DNA of 64,000 nt from Epiperipatus broadwayi. Taxonomy: Eukaryota; Onychophora; Udeonychophora; Euonychophora; Peripatidae. The stretch lies in contig JAQFVV010012441.1 of assembly GCA_028023455.1 (NCBI GenBank), forward strand, positions 6,514,957-6,578,956, in the 5' to 3' direction. The position numbers were made by a program, and so were the translations under genes. This document shows, one piece after another, positions 44,111 to 56,320 of the stretch (positions are counted from its first letter, which is position 1; every line of letters begins with the position of its first letter). Under the pieces are notes generated by a model. That model searched no databases, was not told the DNA's origin, and saw nothing but the letters and a program-made list of their open reading frames with translations.

Positions 44111-44221
44111 ATAGTCAAAATAAGAGTCATATATCACATGAACCTACCCTGACATCTCTCTGATGAGTGCCAAAGCATGAAACCATGGTCAGGGAATTAG
44201 GGAAGGGTTCCTGACAGAGAT
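44111..44221 (+). mobile_element. About 111 bp hammerhead-bearing insertion in the RTE copy
   Basis: The surrounding RTE sequence is continuous with its relatives on both sides (ATTTATTAAA before, ATTTATAAAA after, a near-identical 10 bp target duplication at 44101-44110 and 44222-44231). The insert consists of the family A end in inverted form (ATAGTCAAAATAAGAGTCAT, as at 25647), joined to a hammerhead and the sequence GGTTCCTGACAGAGATATTT, as on the minus strand at 25363-25380. It is thus a minimal version of the family with the monomer body deleted. Confidence 0.65.
44155..44195 (+). ncRNA. Type I hammerhead ribozyme, canonical core
   Basis: Stem I TCTCT 44155-44159 with AGGGA 44191-44195 (five pairs, one wobble). 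CTGATGA 44160-44166. Stem II GTGC 44167-44170 with GCAT 44175-44178 over loop CAAA. GAAA 44179-44182. Stem III A-C-C with G-G-T (44182-44184, 44187-44189) over the two bases AT. Cleavage triplet GTC 44188-44190, predicted cut after 44190. Every invariant position is present. Stem III is very short, so efficient cutting may need a dimer. This is the best hammerhead in the window. Confidence 0.8.
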
Positions 44222-45475
44222 ATTTATAAAAAATCTCATTTTTTAAACATATACAACTGATTTATTCTAATATAAATTTATTTCTATAAAACAGCACTCA
44301 ACAAAGTTTTACTTTATGATTAATATTATTCTTTATAATTTCATTTGTAATAATAATCTAATCAAGATAAATTGTTAACTTCTCCTAATTCGTCATTGTT
44401 AATCTTTATTTTCTTCTTTTGAGATAATCCTTTGAAGTTATTTTAGTCGTTAAACAATTTAACATTAATCCTATATTTTTTAATATTTTTTTGATGACAC
44501 ATTCAGCATTTTCTGAAGCCTGAAACATTATTTGCAAAGCAATCACAGCATCTTAATATCTACATGACTTAAACATTATCCATGTACTTTAACTCCTTTA
44601 TCTTTCCTTTTTAATTTTAATTAGTTTCTTGTAAAATTGCTTTAAAAGGTTTTGGAGATATGGAATCACATTATCATATATCCTTTTCATTCTTAATCTT
44701 CTTAATATTCCTATGTAATCTAATCTTTGTTCTTGCATTTTAATATATATATATTATTCAGAATATGGCAATATCTTAGATCTATCCTTTGATAATCCAA
44801 TGCTTTAATCACTGAAGAAATGCTTATAAAATCAAATGCTTTTTTAATAATCTACAAGTCCAAAACAATATAGCAACTCATATTTGTTGGTCCATTATGT
44901 GATCCACTATGCTAAAATCATTTTTTAATCTACTTGCTCCGTTTTGGTAGGTTAAAATCCAAGCTCACTGTAGACAGTTGAAATTATATTGATAAAAATT
45001 TTGTGTAAAACTAACAAAAGATTGATAGATTTGTAACTTTTAATTTTGTTTATTATCTTTTTTAAATAATATTAGTAAAGTTTTAGTTATCTGATACTTT
45101 CTTATCATTTTGTCATTTGATATAAACCTTTGCCAATAATTCTACATTCCTTTACCTAATTCTTTTCAGATATTGATTATAATGTCACCAAAAGCTGGAT
45201 CTTTGCTTCATCATAAATTTATTTGCATGTCTCACTTCTTCAATTAAAATCCTAGCTAATTCAGAAAATGTAATAATTTTAGTATTTTTTTCTTTATTGC
45301 GCAATGCTACTTCATATTTCATGATATCATCCTCTACTTTTTGTAAAATATAAATATTAAAATATAAAAAGAACTGTTATATCTTGTGTCTGGAAAAGTG
45401 AGAGTATTCATTTATAATTTATCTTTAAAGTGCATGTACATTGGCTTAGTCACTAACATCACTATTACAGTATAA

Positions 45476-45580
45476 AAACATAGTGCTCAAGAGGTCACTC
45501 ACAGCTGCATTATAAGCGGTTGTCCTGAGATAGTGGGTTCGCTTCCCAGCTGATACTATGACACATGAGAAAAAAAAACA
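45476..45580 (+). mobile_element. tRNA-derived SINE
   Basis: A-box-like AGTGCTCAAGAGG (45482-45494) and B-box GGGTTCGCTTCCC (45535-45547) are spaced as in a tRNA. AGCTGATACTATGACAC follows, ending in an A9 run (45570-45578). The same order, with B-box AGGTTCTCTTCCC and ATGATGCTATGACAC, occurs on the minus strand at 57957-58052. It is a RNA polymerase III SINE head with a short tail, not a functional tRNA. Confidence 0.65.
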
Positions 45581-46185
45581 TAGCGCTATATAAAATAATA
45601 TCTCATCAAATAAGTTAATAACATTTCAGTTGGGATATAATCTTAAATTAATTAAAATTGACAATGCAGGTTGAAATAATATGATCTAATAATAACAATT
45701 ACATTTGTTGACGGACATTGCAAATTGTCTATGTATGATTTTCTAGTGTATATCAACCACTGTATTAAACTCAAAATGGTCAGTTTATCCACCTTATGAT
45801 TAATGTGAGTCTGTCAAATGTCATTTTTATTACTATTAGATCATAAAGATTCTTGTTTCAACATGACATTTAGTTGTCTATTACATAGTTATATTGTTTC
45901 TAAAATTTTATTTAAATTATAATATAGGAAAACTCTCAATATATTTCAATGTTATATTAATATGTGTATAAATATATAATACATAACATTTCTATACAGC
46001 CATCATGCTATTTAGAATTATAGAAAAGAAATTATAAGTAAACAGAAAATTCCCTGATCCATTTCTACCTATCTATGTAATATTATAAATAGACTATAAT
46101 TGAAATATTATAACATAAGAAACAAAAATTTAAATAATCTGGAAATATTCTGAAAGTAAAGTTGACAATCTTTTTTTTCTTTATA
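45581..46185. other. No gene seen
   Basis: AT-rich, no feature recognised. Confidence 0.5.
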
Positions 46186-46189
46186 TATA

Positions 46190-46206
46190 TATATATGTGT
46201 GTGTGT

Positions 46207-46292
<86 letters not shown>

Positions 46293-46498
46293 GGATGGAT
46301 GGATGGATAGATAGATAGAGAGATGGATGGATGGATAGATAGATGGATAGATATATAGTTAGTTAGATACATAGATAGATGGAAAGATGGATATATGGAT
46401 AGATGGATGGATGGATATATGGATGGATGGACGGATAGATGGATAGATAGATAGATCGATAGATAGATGGATGGATGGATGGATGGATAGATAGATAA

Positions 46499-46560
<62 letters not shown>
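46190..46560 (+). repeat. (GATA)n/(GATG)n microsatellite, about 370 bp
   Basis: A short TA/TG run leads into GATA repeats interspersed with GATG and a few other tetramers, with two pure GATA blocks at 46206-46290 and 46497-46560. Confidence 0.97.
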
Positions 46561-46574
46561 GAAAATAAGTAATT

Positions 46575-46770
46575 ACCTCAGATTATATATAACTGAACAG
46601 GAAGTAACTGAAGCTTCCAATGACTTATATTATACATCAATCCAATCACAACCATCTATCATCCCAGAAGTCAGACCAATCTCTCAGACCATATCTAGAT
46701 AACAAATTATTATAGATTCATTGGTTTCAAATTTTCTGCAGTTCAACATTAATATAAGCCACTCTAATAT
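46575..46770 (+). repeat. Interspersed repeat G, copy 2
   Basis: ATTATATATAACTGAACAGGAAGTAACTG-type start, GCTTCCAATGA, CAATCACAACCATCTATCAT, CCCAGAAGTCAGACCAATCT. Matches 51370-51575 throughout and 41450-41595 in its second half. It directly follows the GATA tract. Confidence 0.7.
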
Positions 46771-49378
46771 ATATATATTGTACCCTTACTTCTTGATATA
46801 TAAAATAGTTTAAAATACAACTAGCTCAGTTACATTATTATGCTTAATTAAAATTTGCATATCTATCTTTAATATACTTTATATTATCATATCTTAATTA
46901 AATTTATTATCAATCATCAAAATCAATATAGTTCTAGATTATACTAATTAAATAAGTATTTAATAAAATTATGAGACTGTGAAGTAAAGTTACAAAGTAA
47001 TAAGCAGATTTACACTGAGTCAATATCTCCTAAGATACTGTCTCAATGGCATAAGAATACTACCACTACCTTATTATCTTACCACTACATCTATAGCATT
47101 CTTATGACTTTTAAATGAAATAATTACCTTTAATAATACTAAAATAATTCCTAACTTTTAACTTAAAATATAATTAAATAATCTCAGGTTCTTCTAAGCT
47201 GTTTTAAAATAATAATAACTCATGTAAATAAGTATGATGTGGGATTTTATATCAAACTTAAATACACCTAACTTATTTTAATAATAATAATAATAATACT
47301 AATCTTAGAGTGTAATTTAATCTCATCTATTTCTATGATATAATCAATCATTAAATGAACAAACAATCATATGTATATTTTTATTTCATATGGTATATTC
47401 ATTTTAAAATAGATCAACATCTTATACTTAATCATCTGTGGCATTAAACAATACTGTATTCTTATAATGTGTATTATAATCATCTTATGACCATTGTAAT
47501 ATTTATGTTCATGTCAATCAATTCTTATAAAATGATAATAAGCAAATATTGTATTCATTTCTAAATAATAATAACAAATTCATTTTTTTTGGTGCAAATA
47601 TTATGTTTATTTCAAATCATCTGATGTCAAAATGCTGTGGTGAAAAATAATGAAACTCGACACACTTTTAAAACAAATTAACAAATTTATTTACAATAAC
47701 TCCAAATAAGAATTTATTTACACTATTTACAGTTTTAGAATTTAGGAAAATAAATAAAATAAAATAAGAAATTACAAATACAAGAAGTTTATACTGTTAC
47801 TAATTCATGTGCTTAACAAGCAATTATACATTCTTCAAATATTATACTAATAATATTATAGTATGTTTTCAAAAAACTTAGATTTTTTAAAATAAATAGT
47901 AGTGTAATTTAATTACTACAAATAATAATATATGTCAAGACTATTTATGTAGCATGTGTAAAACAATGAAGCTCTACTAATTAAATAGCTACATTAATTA
48001 AGTATTACCATTTATAATGTATCATCATATATTTACTTTATTATTAGCGTTGCTTAATAGCTTTATAAAATTAATGTATCTTTGTAATGTAAAACAAATA
48101 ATTGACTGTAATTATACTTTACTTAATGTAATTCCTGTTATATATTTTATCAAATATGCATTACATATCTGTACTATTCAAATACTATTATTTAAATCAT
48201 TTATCAATTTCAAATTCACAAAGCATTACCTTAGATAAATTCTATGATTCTTTTCTATGTAAAAATCATTACTTTACTCTATGTGTTATTTAATCCTTTC
48301 TAATAAATTTCTATCTATAAAACATATTTTAAACTTATCTAAAATTTCCGGAAAATAAACATCAATTTTAAATAAAATATTCATTATCTAAACTACCTAT
48401 ACTACATTATCTATACTTAATAAACTTCAATCCAAATATAAGCTTCTACCCATAACGTAACTTAACTTATTTAATAAAACAAAATACAAAAAAAAATAGA
48501 GTCTTTTCAAATCTATTCTTATCTTGCAAATAATAAAATAATTACCTAAATAAAGAATAAATATAATTCTAATACTATAACATAATAAAATATCAAAATT
48601 TATTTATGAAAGAATCATATAATTATTTCTAAGCTTCTTACGTAATGTTGTATCATGTTGACATTATAAATTAAAACTTATGCATATTTTAATAAAGTTC
48701 GTGGCCAATATAATGTATGTGTTTTCTTAAAATATCTATACATTCATTCCACAAAACATAATATTTGGTTGATCTAAGGAAAAAAAAAAATATTAAATTC
48801 ATCAAAATCATTATACAATGTTTTTACCATAATAATAATAATGTCCAATCTGCTATCCAGCATTCTTCGGAATTTGCAGCTTCATAAAATAAAATCATTC
48901 ACATTTACACTCATAAACATTCATTAGAATATTCCGTGTTATATTAATTATAAAAATAAATTTATGTAATTAATTATTATATTATTTTTAAGTTATTATT
49001 TAATAAATGTACCTAACCTACTTTTAATAGTTTAATAATATTTTAAATTTTATGTTAAATAAATAAAATAAAAGTTCATATTACGTATTTCCAGCGACGA
49101 CTTTTGTTCTACCATAAAAGTTCCAACAAATATCCTACATCTAAAGTCAATAGAACACTATTCCCTGTTCCGTTGTATCACGTGTTTCTTGAAAGTTTAT
49201 ATAAAAAAAATGGTAACGTTCTTTTTTTAAAAATAATAAGTTCCCATAAACAAATAAAATTAAAATAATAGTTTATAAATTCGCTTTCTGGATCCAGTTC
49301 TTCATAAAATACTGCTCAAAAGTTATTATTTCTAAATTAATCTATAATTGTTGAATTATTCTCATTTAATTACTTCCA

Positions 49379-49499
49379 TTAACTTAGCTTGGCCTGATTT
49401 AGTTTGGCCTGGACGTCCACGTACTACTTGCACATTTTTCAAAAACAATATATCTAGGTAAGAATCTATTTTTCCATCTATAACGTCCAGCGTTTTAGA
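49379..49499 (-). CDS. Coding-like minus-strand frame, unassigned
   Basis: Reads TLDVIDGKIDSYLDILF, then VQVVRGRPGQTKSG and AKLMEVIK before TGA. RGRPG resembles an AT-hook core. Upstream in the same frame (about 49500-49590) LKRLNIDDLKRQIDYKYDYL continues the reading but is separated by two TAA codons. Composition is less AT-driven than chance frames nearby. Could be a decayed gene or transposon ORF; no family recognised. Confidence 0.25.
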
Positions 49500-49738
49500 T
49501 TACTTCAATATAATAATTTTATTATATTACGATTTTAAATAATCATATTTATAATCTATTTGCCTTTTCAAATCGTCAATATTTAGTCTTTTAAGCACAA
49601 AGACTTAACAAGGCATGTATTTATTAAAATTACTACTTCTTATATCTTTACTTAAGATATACATTTTATTTTTTTAAAAAAAATCTGCAAAAATACTTTC
49701 TTTCTATAGAAGTATTCATATTTCTTTTAAATATCTAT

Positions 49739-49891
49739 TTATAATATATAATAGTAATTTAAATTTTTAACACTATTTATAGTCCAAAATACTACTTTCC
49801 TCCATCTTATAGTTTTCTGTACTAATCCAGCGTCTGTTACTTTTCTAGCGTAAAGTTTCTGATATATTTCTACAATACGTGATGTTTCCAT
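49739..49891 (-). CDS. Possible first coding segment below a promoter-like cluster
   Basis: Starts ATG at 49891-49889 in the context AATCATGG and reads METSRIVEIYQKLYARKV, then TDAGLVQKTIRWRK, for 50 codons. It lies about 230 bp downstream of a TATA box and CCAAT box on the minus strand. A splice donor could truncate it, but none is convincing. No known family. Confidence 0.25.
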   Translation of the reverse strand: METSRIVEIYQKLYARKVTDAGLVQKTIRWRKVVFWTINSVKNLNYYYIL

Positions 49892-50094
49892 GATTATTCG
49901 TACGTAAATTGAGTTTCGATATTGAGAAGACCAATAGGGAATTATTAAGTTTCTACTGCATACTTATCATTTAAAATTTCATAAAATTATATACAATAAC
50001 ACTCTTATGATTTTACCACTGATTTTAAAAGCGTTTTTAAATTTACTTAGCTATTTTCTCAATAGCACAATCGACTTTTAAAATTTATTGTAGA

Positions 50095-50155
50095 GAGCCC
50101 CCCTCAACAATTGAATCCAGCTTTTATACTGTCAGAAACTCCTTATCTGATTGGT
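50095..50155 (-). promoter_or_regulatory. CCAAT plus TATA promoter-like cluster
   Basis: Minus strand: CCAAT at 50154-50150, TATAAAAG at 50128-50121, then TTGTTGAGGGGGGCTCTC around 50112-50095 where initiation would be expected, and an AATAAA about 10 bp further on. This order (TATA, start, AATAAA) also fits the U3-R part of an LTR; no second LTR copy was found. Confidence 0.35.
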
Positions 50156-51042
50156 ACGTTTAAACAATCAAACTTTCTAGCTTATTTACATATTTACTAA
50201 TTCACTATTAAAAATAAAATAATGACTTATTTAATATTTAATATTATTACATTTTTTTTAAAATAATCTTTATCGTTTATTTAAACATATTAAACATTTT
50301 TTAAAATATTCTTTCTCACTTGATTTAAATCTTAACTTTTATAAGATCATTTAAAATAAACTAAATCCTTTAAATACGTTATATTTTTAAGACAATATTT
50401 TTAAAAAATCAGATTTAATATTTTACATTAATATCTTTATTTTTATATCTCGTGATAGTTCACGTATTATTTATAAATTTCACAACATAATTTTAAAATA
50501 GTTTTTGCAACTTTATGAGAAAGCTTCCAAGCATGTGTGTGTGTATCTCTAATCAACATCTGTTTTTTTTTTTTTACAATACAAGAAACGCTTCCCATAA
50601 TCTAAAAATAACTTAACAATTGCTTTTTAAAAATAAATAAGATATTATATCAGATTTCAAAATAATTATTTGATATGATTAAAATCAAATATTAATCTCA
50701 ATTTAAGTACTTATAATTTAAAATATTTTTATTCACTTTTAACATATATTTCAAATTAAATAAATATCTTTGTCTAATTTTAACTTGTCTTTTAAATACT
50801 TTAGCTTTAAACATTTGTTATTAAATTTATTAATGCAGTATTACATCATAATCATCATCATCTTAAGTATCTTCTCAATACCAACACAATTCACATATCA
50901 AATACTCATAGATTGCTTTAATTACACTTATGGTAACATTACCACAAGCAAAGTCAACATCACATCTTTTAAAATACTTCTTAAATTTAAAATTTTCTAC
51001 TAGATTAGCACAAAACTTAAATGGTGACCCATACAAAAGGGC

Positions 51043-51044
<2 letters not shown>

Positions 51045-51093
<49 letters not shown>

Positions 51094-51099
51094 AATGAT

Positions 51100-51135
<36 letters not shown>
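51045..51135. repeat. (TA)n hairpin
   Basis: Two TA runs enclosing ATAAATGATATAGTTTAT; ATAAACTAATCATTTAT follows, so the whole folds back. Confidence 0.85.
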
Positions 51136-51138
<3 letters not shown>

Positions 51139-51369
51139 ATCATTTATCAACCCAGATATAATCACTAGTTCAAAGAAGTTTTTTTAAGTCTTATTTAATG
51201 AGTAGAGTTCATTTTTATGGCATAAAGATATCAACACCTCATCACATCATATCACATTGTAGACGGGTGTACAATCATTATATTATATTCAAAAGATCAA
51301 AGCAAAGCTTGAGTTTCAGCAACCTCTAAATATGAAATAATAATTCAGTTATAATATATGTAAATAAAT

Positions 51370-51575
51370 AAATTATTTAGATTATATATAACTAAACAGG
51401 AAGTAACTGTTGCTTCCAATGATTTACGTCATACTTGCAACCCAAACACAATCATCCGTCAGCCCAGACAGCAGACCAATTTCTCAAACCATAGATGTAT
51501 TAGAAACAAACTTTGTCAAGCAATTCATATAGCCATGTAATATTTCAGCTTCATAAACATATTACTTCTAGAGAA
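51370..51575 (+). repeat. Interspersed repeat G, copy 3
   Basis: Collinear with copy 2: ATTATATATAACTAAACAGG, GCTTCCAATGATTTA, CACAATCATCCGTCAGCCCA, CAGACCAATTTCTCA, CATAGATGTATTAGAAAC. Confidence 0.7.
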
Positions 51576-51619
51576 AACCTAACCTTTTTTTTTTCTAATG
51601 TTTTTATTAATTACAATTT

Positions 51620-51725
51620 TATCACAGATTACTGAAACATATGATCAAAGACATGTGAAAAGGATAAATGATCCCCAAGATGTGGATTTCATGCTGAACC
51701 ATCACTCATCACCTGTCTACAAAAT
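51620..51725 (-). mobile_element. Hammerhead repeat family B, short degenerate fragment
   Basis: Minus strand: GTAGACAGGTGATGAGTGAT, GGTTCAGCATGAAATCCACA, TTGGGGATCATTTATCCTTT. Core GTGATGA (C3 changed), stem II GTGATGGTTCAGCAT damaged, GAAA kept. Only the hammerhead and about 50 bp of flank remain. Confidence 0.5.
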
Positions 51726-52554
51726 TGGTTAATAGTACTTCAACCAGAGGATTGGTTTTCATCAAAAAATACAGAGAAAAAATGTCCAAAAATTAAACAT
51801 TAAAATAATTTTCACATCTGCTGAAGTAAAAATTGTTAATTGTTGATCTATTTGTAATAAGTATCTTATGTACTATTTTTTCAAAAAAATAAAAAATAAT
51901 AAATAAATAAACTTTATTTTTTTATTAAAACTTTACAAAATCTGGTTAAAATGGTTAGTTAATTGTCATTTTTATTTTTGCATATTGAAAATGAAAATAT
52001 CATATTTACCTCTTTCCAATAAAAATTTTAATTATTTTTTTTTAAATAAAATTTTTAAATAGTTAGTGAATTAATTAAAAATAATCAAATCATTAATTAA
52101 AGAAATAAATAAATATATGTAAGACAAAATATTTTAAAATAATGTTTTAGATGGAAATATATACTGTGTAATTTATTCATTTATATTTGTCCTCTTTTTG
52201 AATGTAATCAAGCCTATCAGTTTTAATTTAATACTCAGTCTGGGGCAGTTAGTTTCCATTAATTACTGTTTTAGGTTAAGTGATTTCTAATGACACAATT
52301 ATAAATGCATAATTTCACACATTAAATATTTTCTTATACATTACACAAACATACATTTGTACAATATATATGTACAAAACGATCGGTACTTACATATTAG
52401 TCCTGCAACATGTATCAAAACAGCTAAAAATGTATCAATCTGGTGATAACTTTCTAATCTTGTGATGGGATCAAATAACATGTACACATGTACGTGATAT
52501 TTTTCTCATATGATTTACAAAGTTATCAGTGATCGGAATATGTATGTGAAAGGC
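51726..52554. other. No gene seen
   Basis: AT-rich, no feature recognised. Confidence 0.5.
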
Positions 52555-52965
52555 ATAACTGTTATGATACATGTAATATTAATTTCCAACAATATTAAAA
52601 ATATGAATTTCATACAAAAAGTGAATCTTAAAAAAGTACATTTTAAACAATACATGGAATATTAATTTATAACAATACTAAAGATATGAATTTCACCCAA
52701 AAATTGATTCTTAAAAAATACATTTTTAACAATAATGAAAATATTGATTTGACATAAAAAAAAATCTTAAATATAACATGATAACAATAAAAATATTAAT
52801 TCTATCCAAAAATGAATCTTAAAAAGTACATTTTCAACAATACATGGAATATTAATTTCTAACACTACTAAAAATATGAATTTCAACCCATAATTAACCT
52901 TTAAAAGTATATTTTTAACAACAGCAAAAATATTGATTTTATAAAAAAAAATATAAAATACGACA
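52555..52965 (+). repeat. Satellite-like tandem repeat, main period about 82 bp
   Basis: AATATTAATTT or AATATTGATTT recurs at 52575, 52658, 52740, 52792, 52848 and 52929. ATGAATTTCA and TGAATCTTAAAAAAGTACAT-type words recur with it. The shorter steps of about 52-56 bp show that parts of units were deleted. Noncoding. Confidence 0.8.
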
Positions 52966-52969
52966 CACA

Positions 52970-53760
52970 CCATTATGCAATTCCCAAATGTAACTTTAAA
53001 TACAGATCAAACAATCAAAATACCTGAAATATTACAAAAAATCATAAAATGTACACCTACAATGCTTACCCTGTCATATATAACAGAAAGTATTGCGATA
53101 AAACAATCAATTTGTCAGTTCTGCTTTATTTTAAGTGAATTTTTTTTTCCCAAAATGCACACTTACTGTATTTGTGGTTTACATGAAGATGATTGTAACT
53201 ACCACTTTGTAATTCAGCACTTTTATAGGTCTTTCAACAGTTGGAATAAATCAATTCTTGCTCAACATTTTGTTTCACTTCTTCCATAAGAGTTGACACT
53301 GTTCTATGAATAATTTTCAAGAAAAAAATTTGTCAGTCTCCTACACAAGCCACCAAACATTGACTATTTGGGAAGATTTCATTCAACATGATTTTGAAAA
53401 TTCTAACAACTTTGTTAAGGGCCTCCAATTTTACATTTTCTTGAAAATATGAAACAGCATTCATTTCAGTAGAGGGTAAAAATCATTAAATCAAAATGAT
53501 GAAGTTAAGTCTCTCTTCCATATTTTGTTTCAAGGTTTCCATAAGAATTGCTGCTGTTCTATCATTAATTGTCATGGTAAAACAATCATCGGGCACAAAC
53601 CACTAAACATCCATTGTTAAAAAAAATTCATCCAGCTGGTTGTCAAAAATTTCAATGATTTTGTTTGGGCCTCCAGTTTTATGTTTTCTTGAAAATATAA
53701 AATAGCATTCATTTCAATAATGGGTACAAATCATTGAACCAAAACTATGAATACAAATAA
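52970..53760. repeat. Tandem repeat, period about 254 bp
   Basis: CATTTTGTTTCACTTCTTCC at 53266 corresponds to TATTTTGTTTCAAGGTTTCC at 53522. GGGCCTCCAATTTTACATTT at 53417 corresponds to GGGCCTCCAGTTTTATGTTT at 53668, and GCATTCATTTCA recurs with them. A third, more diverged unit may precede (52975-53265). On the minus strand some parts stay open for 40-60 codons, but the periodicity explains them. Confidence 0.75.
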
Positions 53761-56190
53761 AAATAAAAATTGTTGGATCAAAACTACAAATACACATGAA
53801 ATAAAAACTAGTTTAAAAATGCAATTGACACTCTTAAAAATTTTGTTAGAATGAATCTGGGCAATAATGGAGAGTGTAACATTATCACACAAAAAAAGAC
53901 ATTTTACTGGACATGATCTGATCAGATTGCAGGGTTTATATGACATGAGTGCAAGGTTCCACATCTATCATGAATGTGAAAAGGCAGGACTAAAATACAT
54001 CAAAAAATTATACATATATAAAAATTATTGTATATTAATATTAATTCTCAAATATAAAACAAATACATTATAGGTTAGCATATTAAATAATAAACAATAT
54101 TTAATAAAAAAATAAAGCACTAGAAAATTAAATAATTCAAAGATGCAAAAGTACTTATGTTCATGAGGATATAATATCTTAAATTTATAAATAAAAAAAA
54201 TCTTTTTTTGTTTTATCTTGTTTTCCACAAAAGAGAGAAAACAAAAATAAAGTTTTTTTATTTATAAATGTAAGATCTTATACCCTGATGGTAAGAGGAT
54301 GAATGTCAGCATTATTACATTCTTGAATTACCTAGTTTCCTAATCCTCTAATTTCATTAGTTATCATTTTTTATTAAATTTATAAACTTGTAATATATAT
54401 TTTTATATTTCAGATTAAATATGAATCAATAATAAATTTTGTACATATAAGATTTTTTGTATATAATATATAGATATTTTTCCACAGAGATATATACTTA
54501 TATTGAACAAATGTATTTTATTGCTACATTAATTTTTTATTTTTTATTTAATACATTAATTATTTTTAATGAATTAACTATTTAAGTTTATTTAAAGTTT
54601 TGATAAGAAAATAGTTTTTTTGAAGAAAATTAATAAGATATTCTCATTTTTAATATGTACAAAACAACTATTCAAAAGTTTTATTCAAATATTTTTCATG
54701 AGAAAATAGTTACAGCTTTTTTTGAAAAAAAAACAAAAAACTAACGTATTTGTTTCAACAGGTCAATGGTTAATGGGTTGAAATTTTTAAAGTACATCAC
54801 CTATCTTTATTTTCTCGTGAAATTTAGTTCTTTTATTAAAATATTAAAAATACAGTGTATAGATAGGTAATTGTATTGTTTTTTATATTTTTTGAGAGTT
54901 AATATATTTGTTTTATGAGTGCAGTATTAGTATAATGTCTGCCAAGTGTAAGACTAGTTTGAATAAGGATAAAACCTAAAATTATTTGCCCTTTCAATTA
55001 AGAATTGCATGTTTTTTTTAAATAACTATTTTTTCTTTCTTCATTTTTAAATAAATATCGAGATATTTTCAGATAAGAATAAAATTATAATGGATTTTTT
55101 TCCAATGCTATATCTTTTTTTTTTACTAAATATGAATATTGGAGTTGTTAATTGAAATATTTTTTAAACAAGGCAAAACTCTCCATACAGGAGTGCCCCC
55201 CTGTGTTAACCAGAGTATTCAATGGATGCTAAATCATGTGATGTTAAATATTTTTTTATTGAAAGTTGGTATAAATATAATGACAAAAGCATTTTCTATA
55301 TATATATAAAAGTAATATCCTAAAAACAAATATTTATTTTACTACACAAATGAACTAAGAAAACCCTGTGGCAATTCTCCAATAACATTTAAATATGTGA
55401 TTGAAGATTGATAAATGATAAAGAGTTATATTAAAATTGTGTACACTTTTTTGTTTATTTCATAAAACATCATAACTATCTTATATCAAATTTAATTATA
55501 AACAAAAACTAATTTTTAATGTTCTAAAACAAAAAATAAAATGTCAGCGTTTTTGACAGATTTATGTAAAGTGAAAAGTTTAATTACAACTTTAAATTGC
55601 TATATTATAAAGATGCCTTTGTAAACTGTTAACCAAAGACATTATGAAACATATTACCAAAAGATTGTGTGTGTAGCTATTGAAATTGTGTTGTGATAAT
55701 CTGCATATGTATAACATCATTTAATGCACATAACTTTGTACCTAAGTGAGACACATTACAATCCTCATCATAAATATAAAAAATATTAGTGCCTATTTGG
55801 TGAGGGGGTATTATCTATTTTTTGATATTAATACATTCGACATTATTCTTTTCCCAACCCTCAAAGGATTCCAGTTTGTCATTCAATAAAAAATCAAAAC
55901 AATAAGTATTTTCAAAAGTTTACAGCAAATCATAATTTGTAATAAGCTTTAATAATGGCATAACCAAATATAGCTTTGGTTCAGACTATTTTAAAATTAT
56001 GTTTAATATTTCATAGTTTTTTTTGTGTTTAGTTAATTAATAAAATTATTATAAATATAATCTCAAATGTTTATATACATTGTTATTCAACTAAATTGTA
56101 ATCAGACTTAGACGGTAGGTACATCATATCTTTTTATGGAAAATTAATTCCAATATATATTAATTCTAATATTCTCACAGATAAATGATG
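53761..56190. other. No gene seen; short repeat at 55175-55215
   Basis: AT-rich. 55175-55215 (CAAAACTCTCCATACAG and a CCCCCCTGTGTTAAC word) is the reverse complement of 24085-24145. Several short frames without recognisable content. Confidence 0.55.
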
Positions 56191-56199
56191 AATTCATAG

Positions 56200-56320
56200 T
56201 ATGATTTGAGAAAAAAGAAGCTCTGAGGAAACTTGTTATTGTACTAAAACATCAGCTATTTAGCAATTATATTTCTATTACACACAAGCTCTGGAAATAA
56301 TACTAAATATGTATATATAC
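56200..56320. repeat. Interspersed repeat H, copy 2
   Basis: See 4250-4375: same orientation, GAGAAAAAAGAAGCTCTGAG at the start and CTCTGGAAATAATACTAAAT at the end. Confidence 0.55.

Larger units (their letters stand above)
43692..45340 (-). pseudogene. RTE LINE, old copy, reverse-transcriptase half
   Basis: Matches the minus-strand RTE copies at 20649-21633 and 61020-62186 over their full length (for example AACTGGTAAAACATATTTATT, GGAGATATGGAATCACA) and extends further 5', to a region whose minus-strand peptides include LARILIEEV, the start of the reverse-transcriptase fingers. Many stops, frameshifts and substitutions: the oldest RTE copy here. It is interrupted by the small hammerhead insert at 44111-44221. 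Confidence 0.65.
46780..51040. other. Strand-asymmetric AT-rich domain, G-poor on the plus strand
   Basis: Over about 4 kb the plus strand has far more C than G. For example 48361-48420 has no G and about ten C; 48421-48480 two G and about a dozen C; 50281-50340 one G and eight C. No long frame on either strand. Small coding-like pieces and a promoter-like cluster on the minus strand are listed separately. The asymmetry could reflect transcription or an old element with biased composition. Confidence 0.5.

Noticed and set aside
46181-46372. 63-codon frame rich in SIYL repeats
   Set aside because: Produced by the (GATA)n tract.
52975-53289. 104-codon plus-strand frame as a gene
   Set aside because: It overlaps the 254 bp tandem repeat and the reading frame is not kept in the other units.
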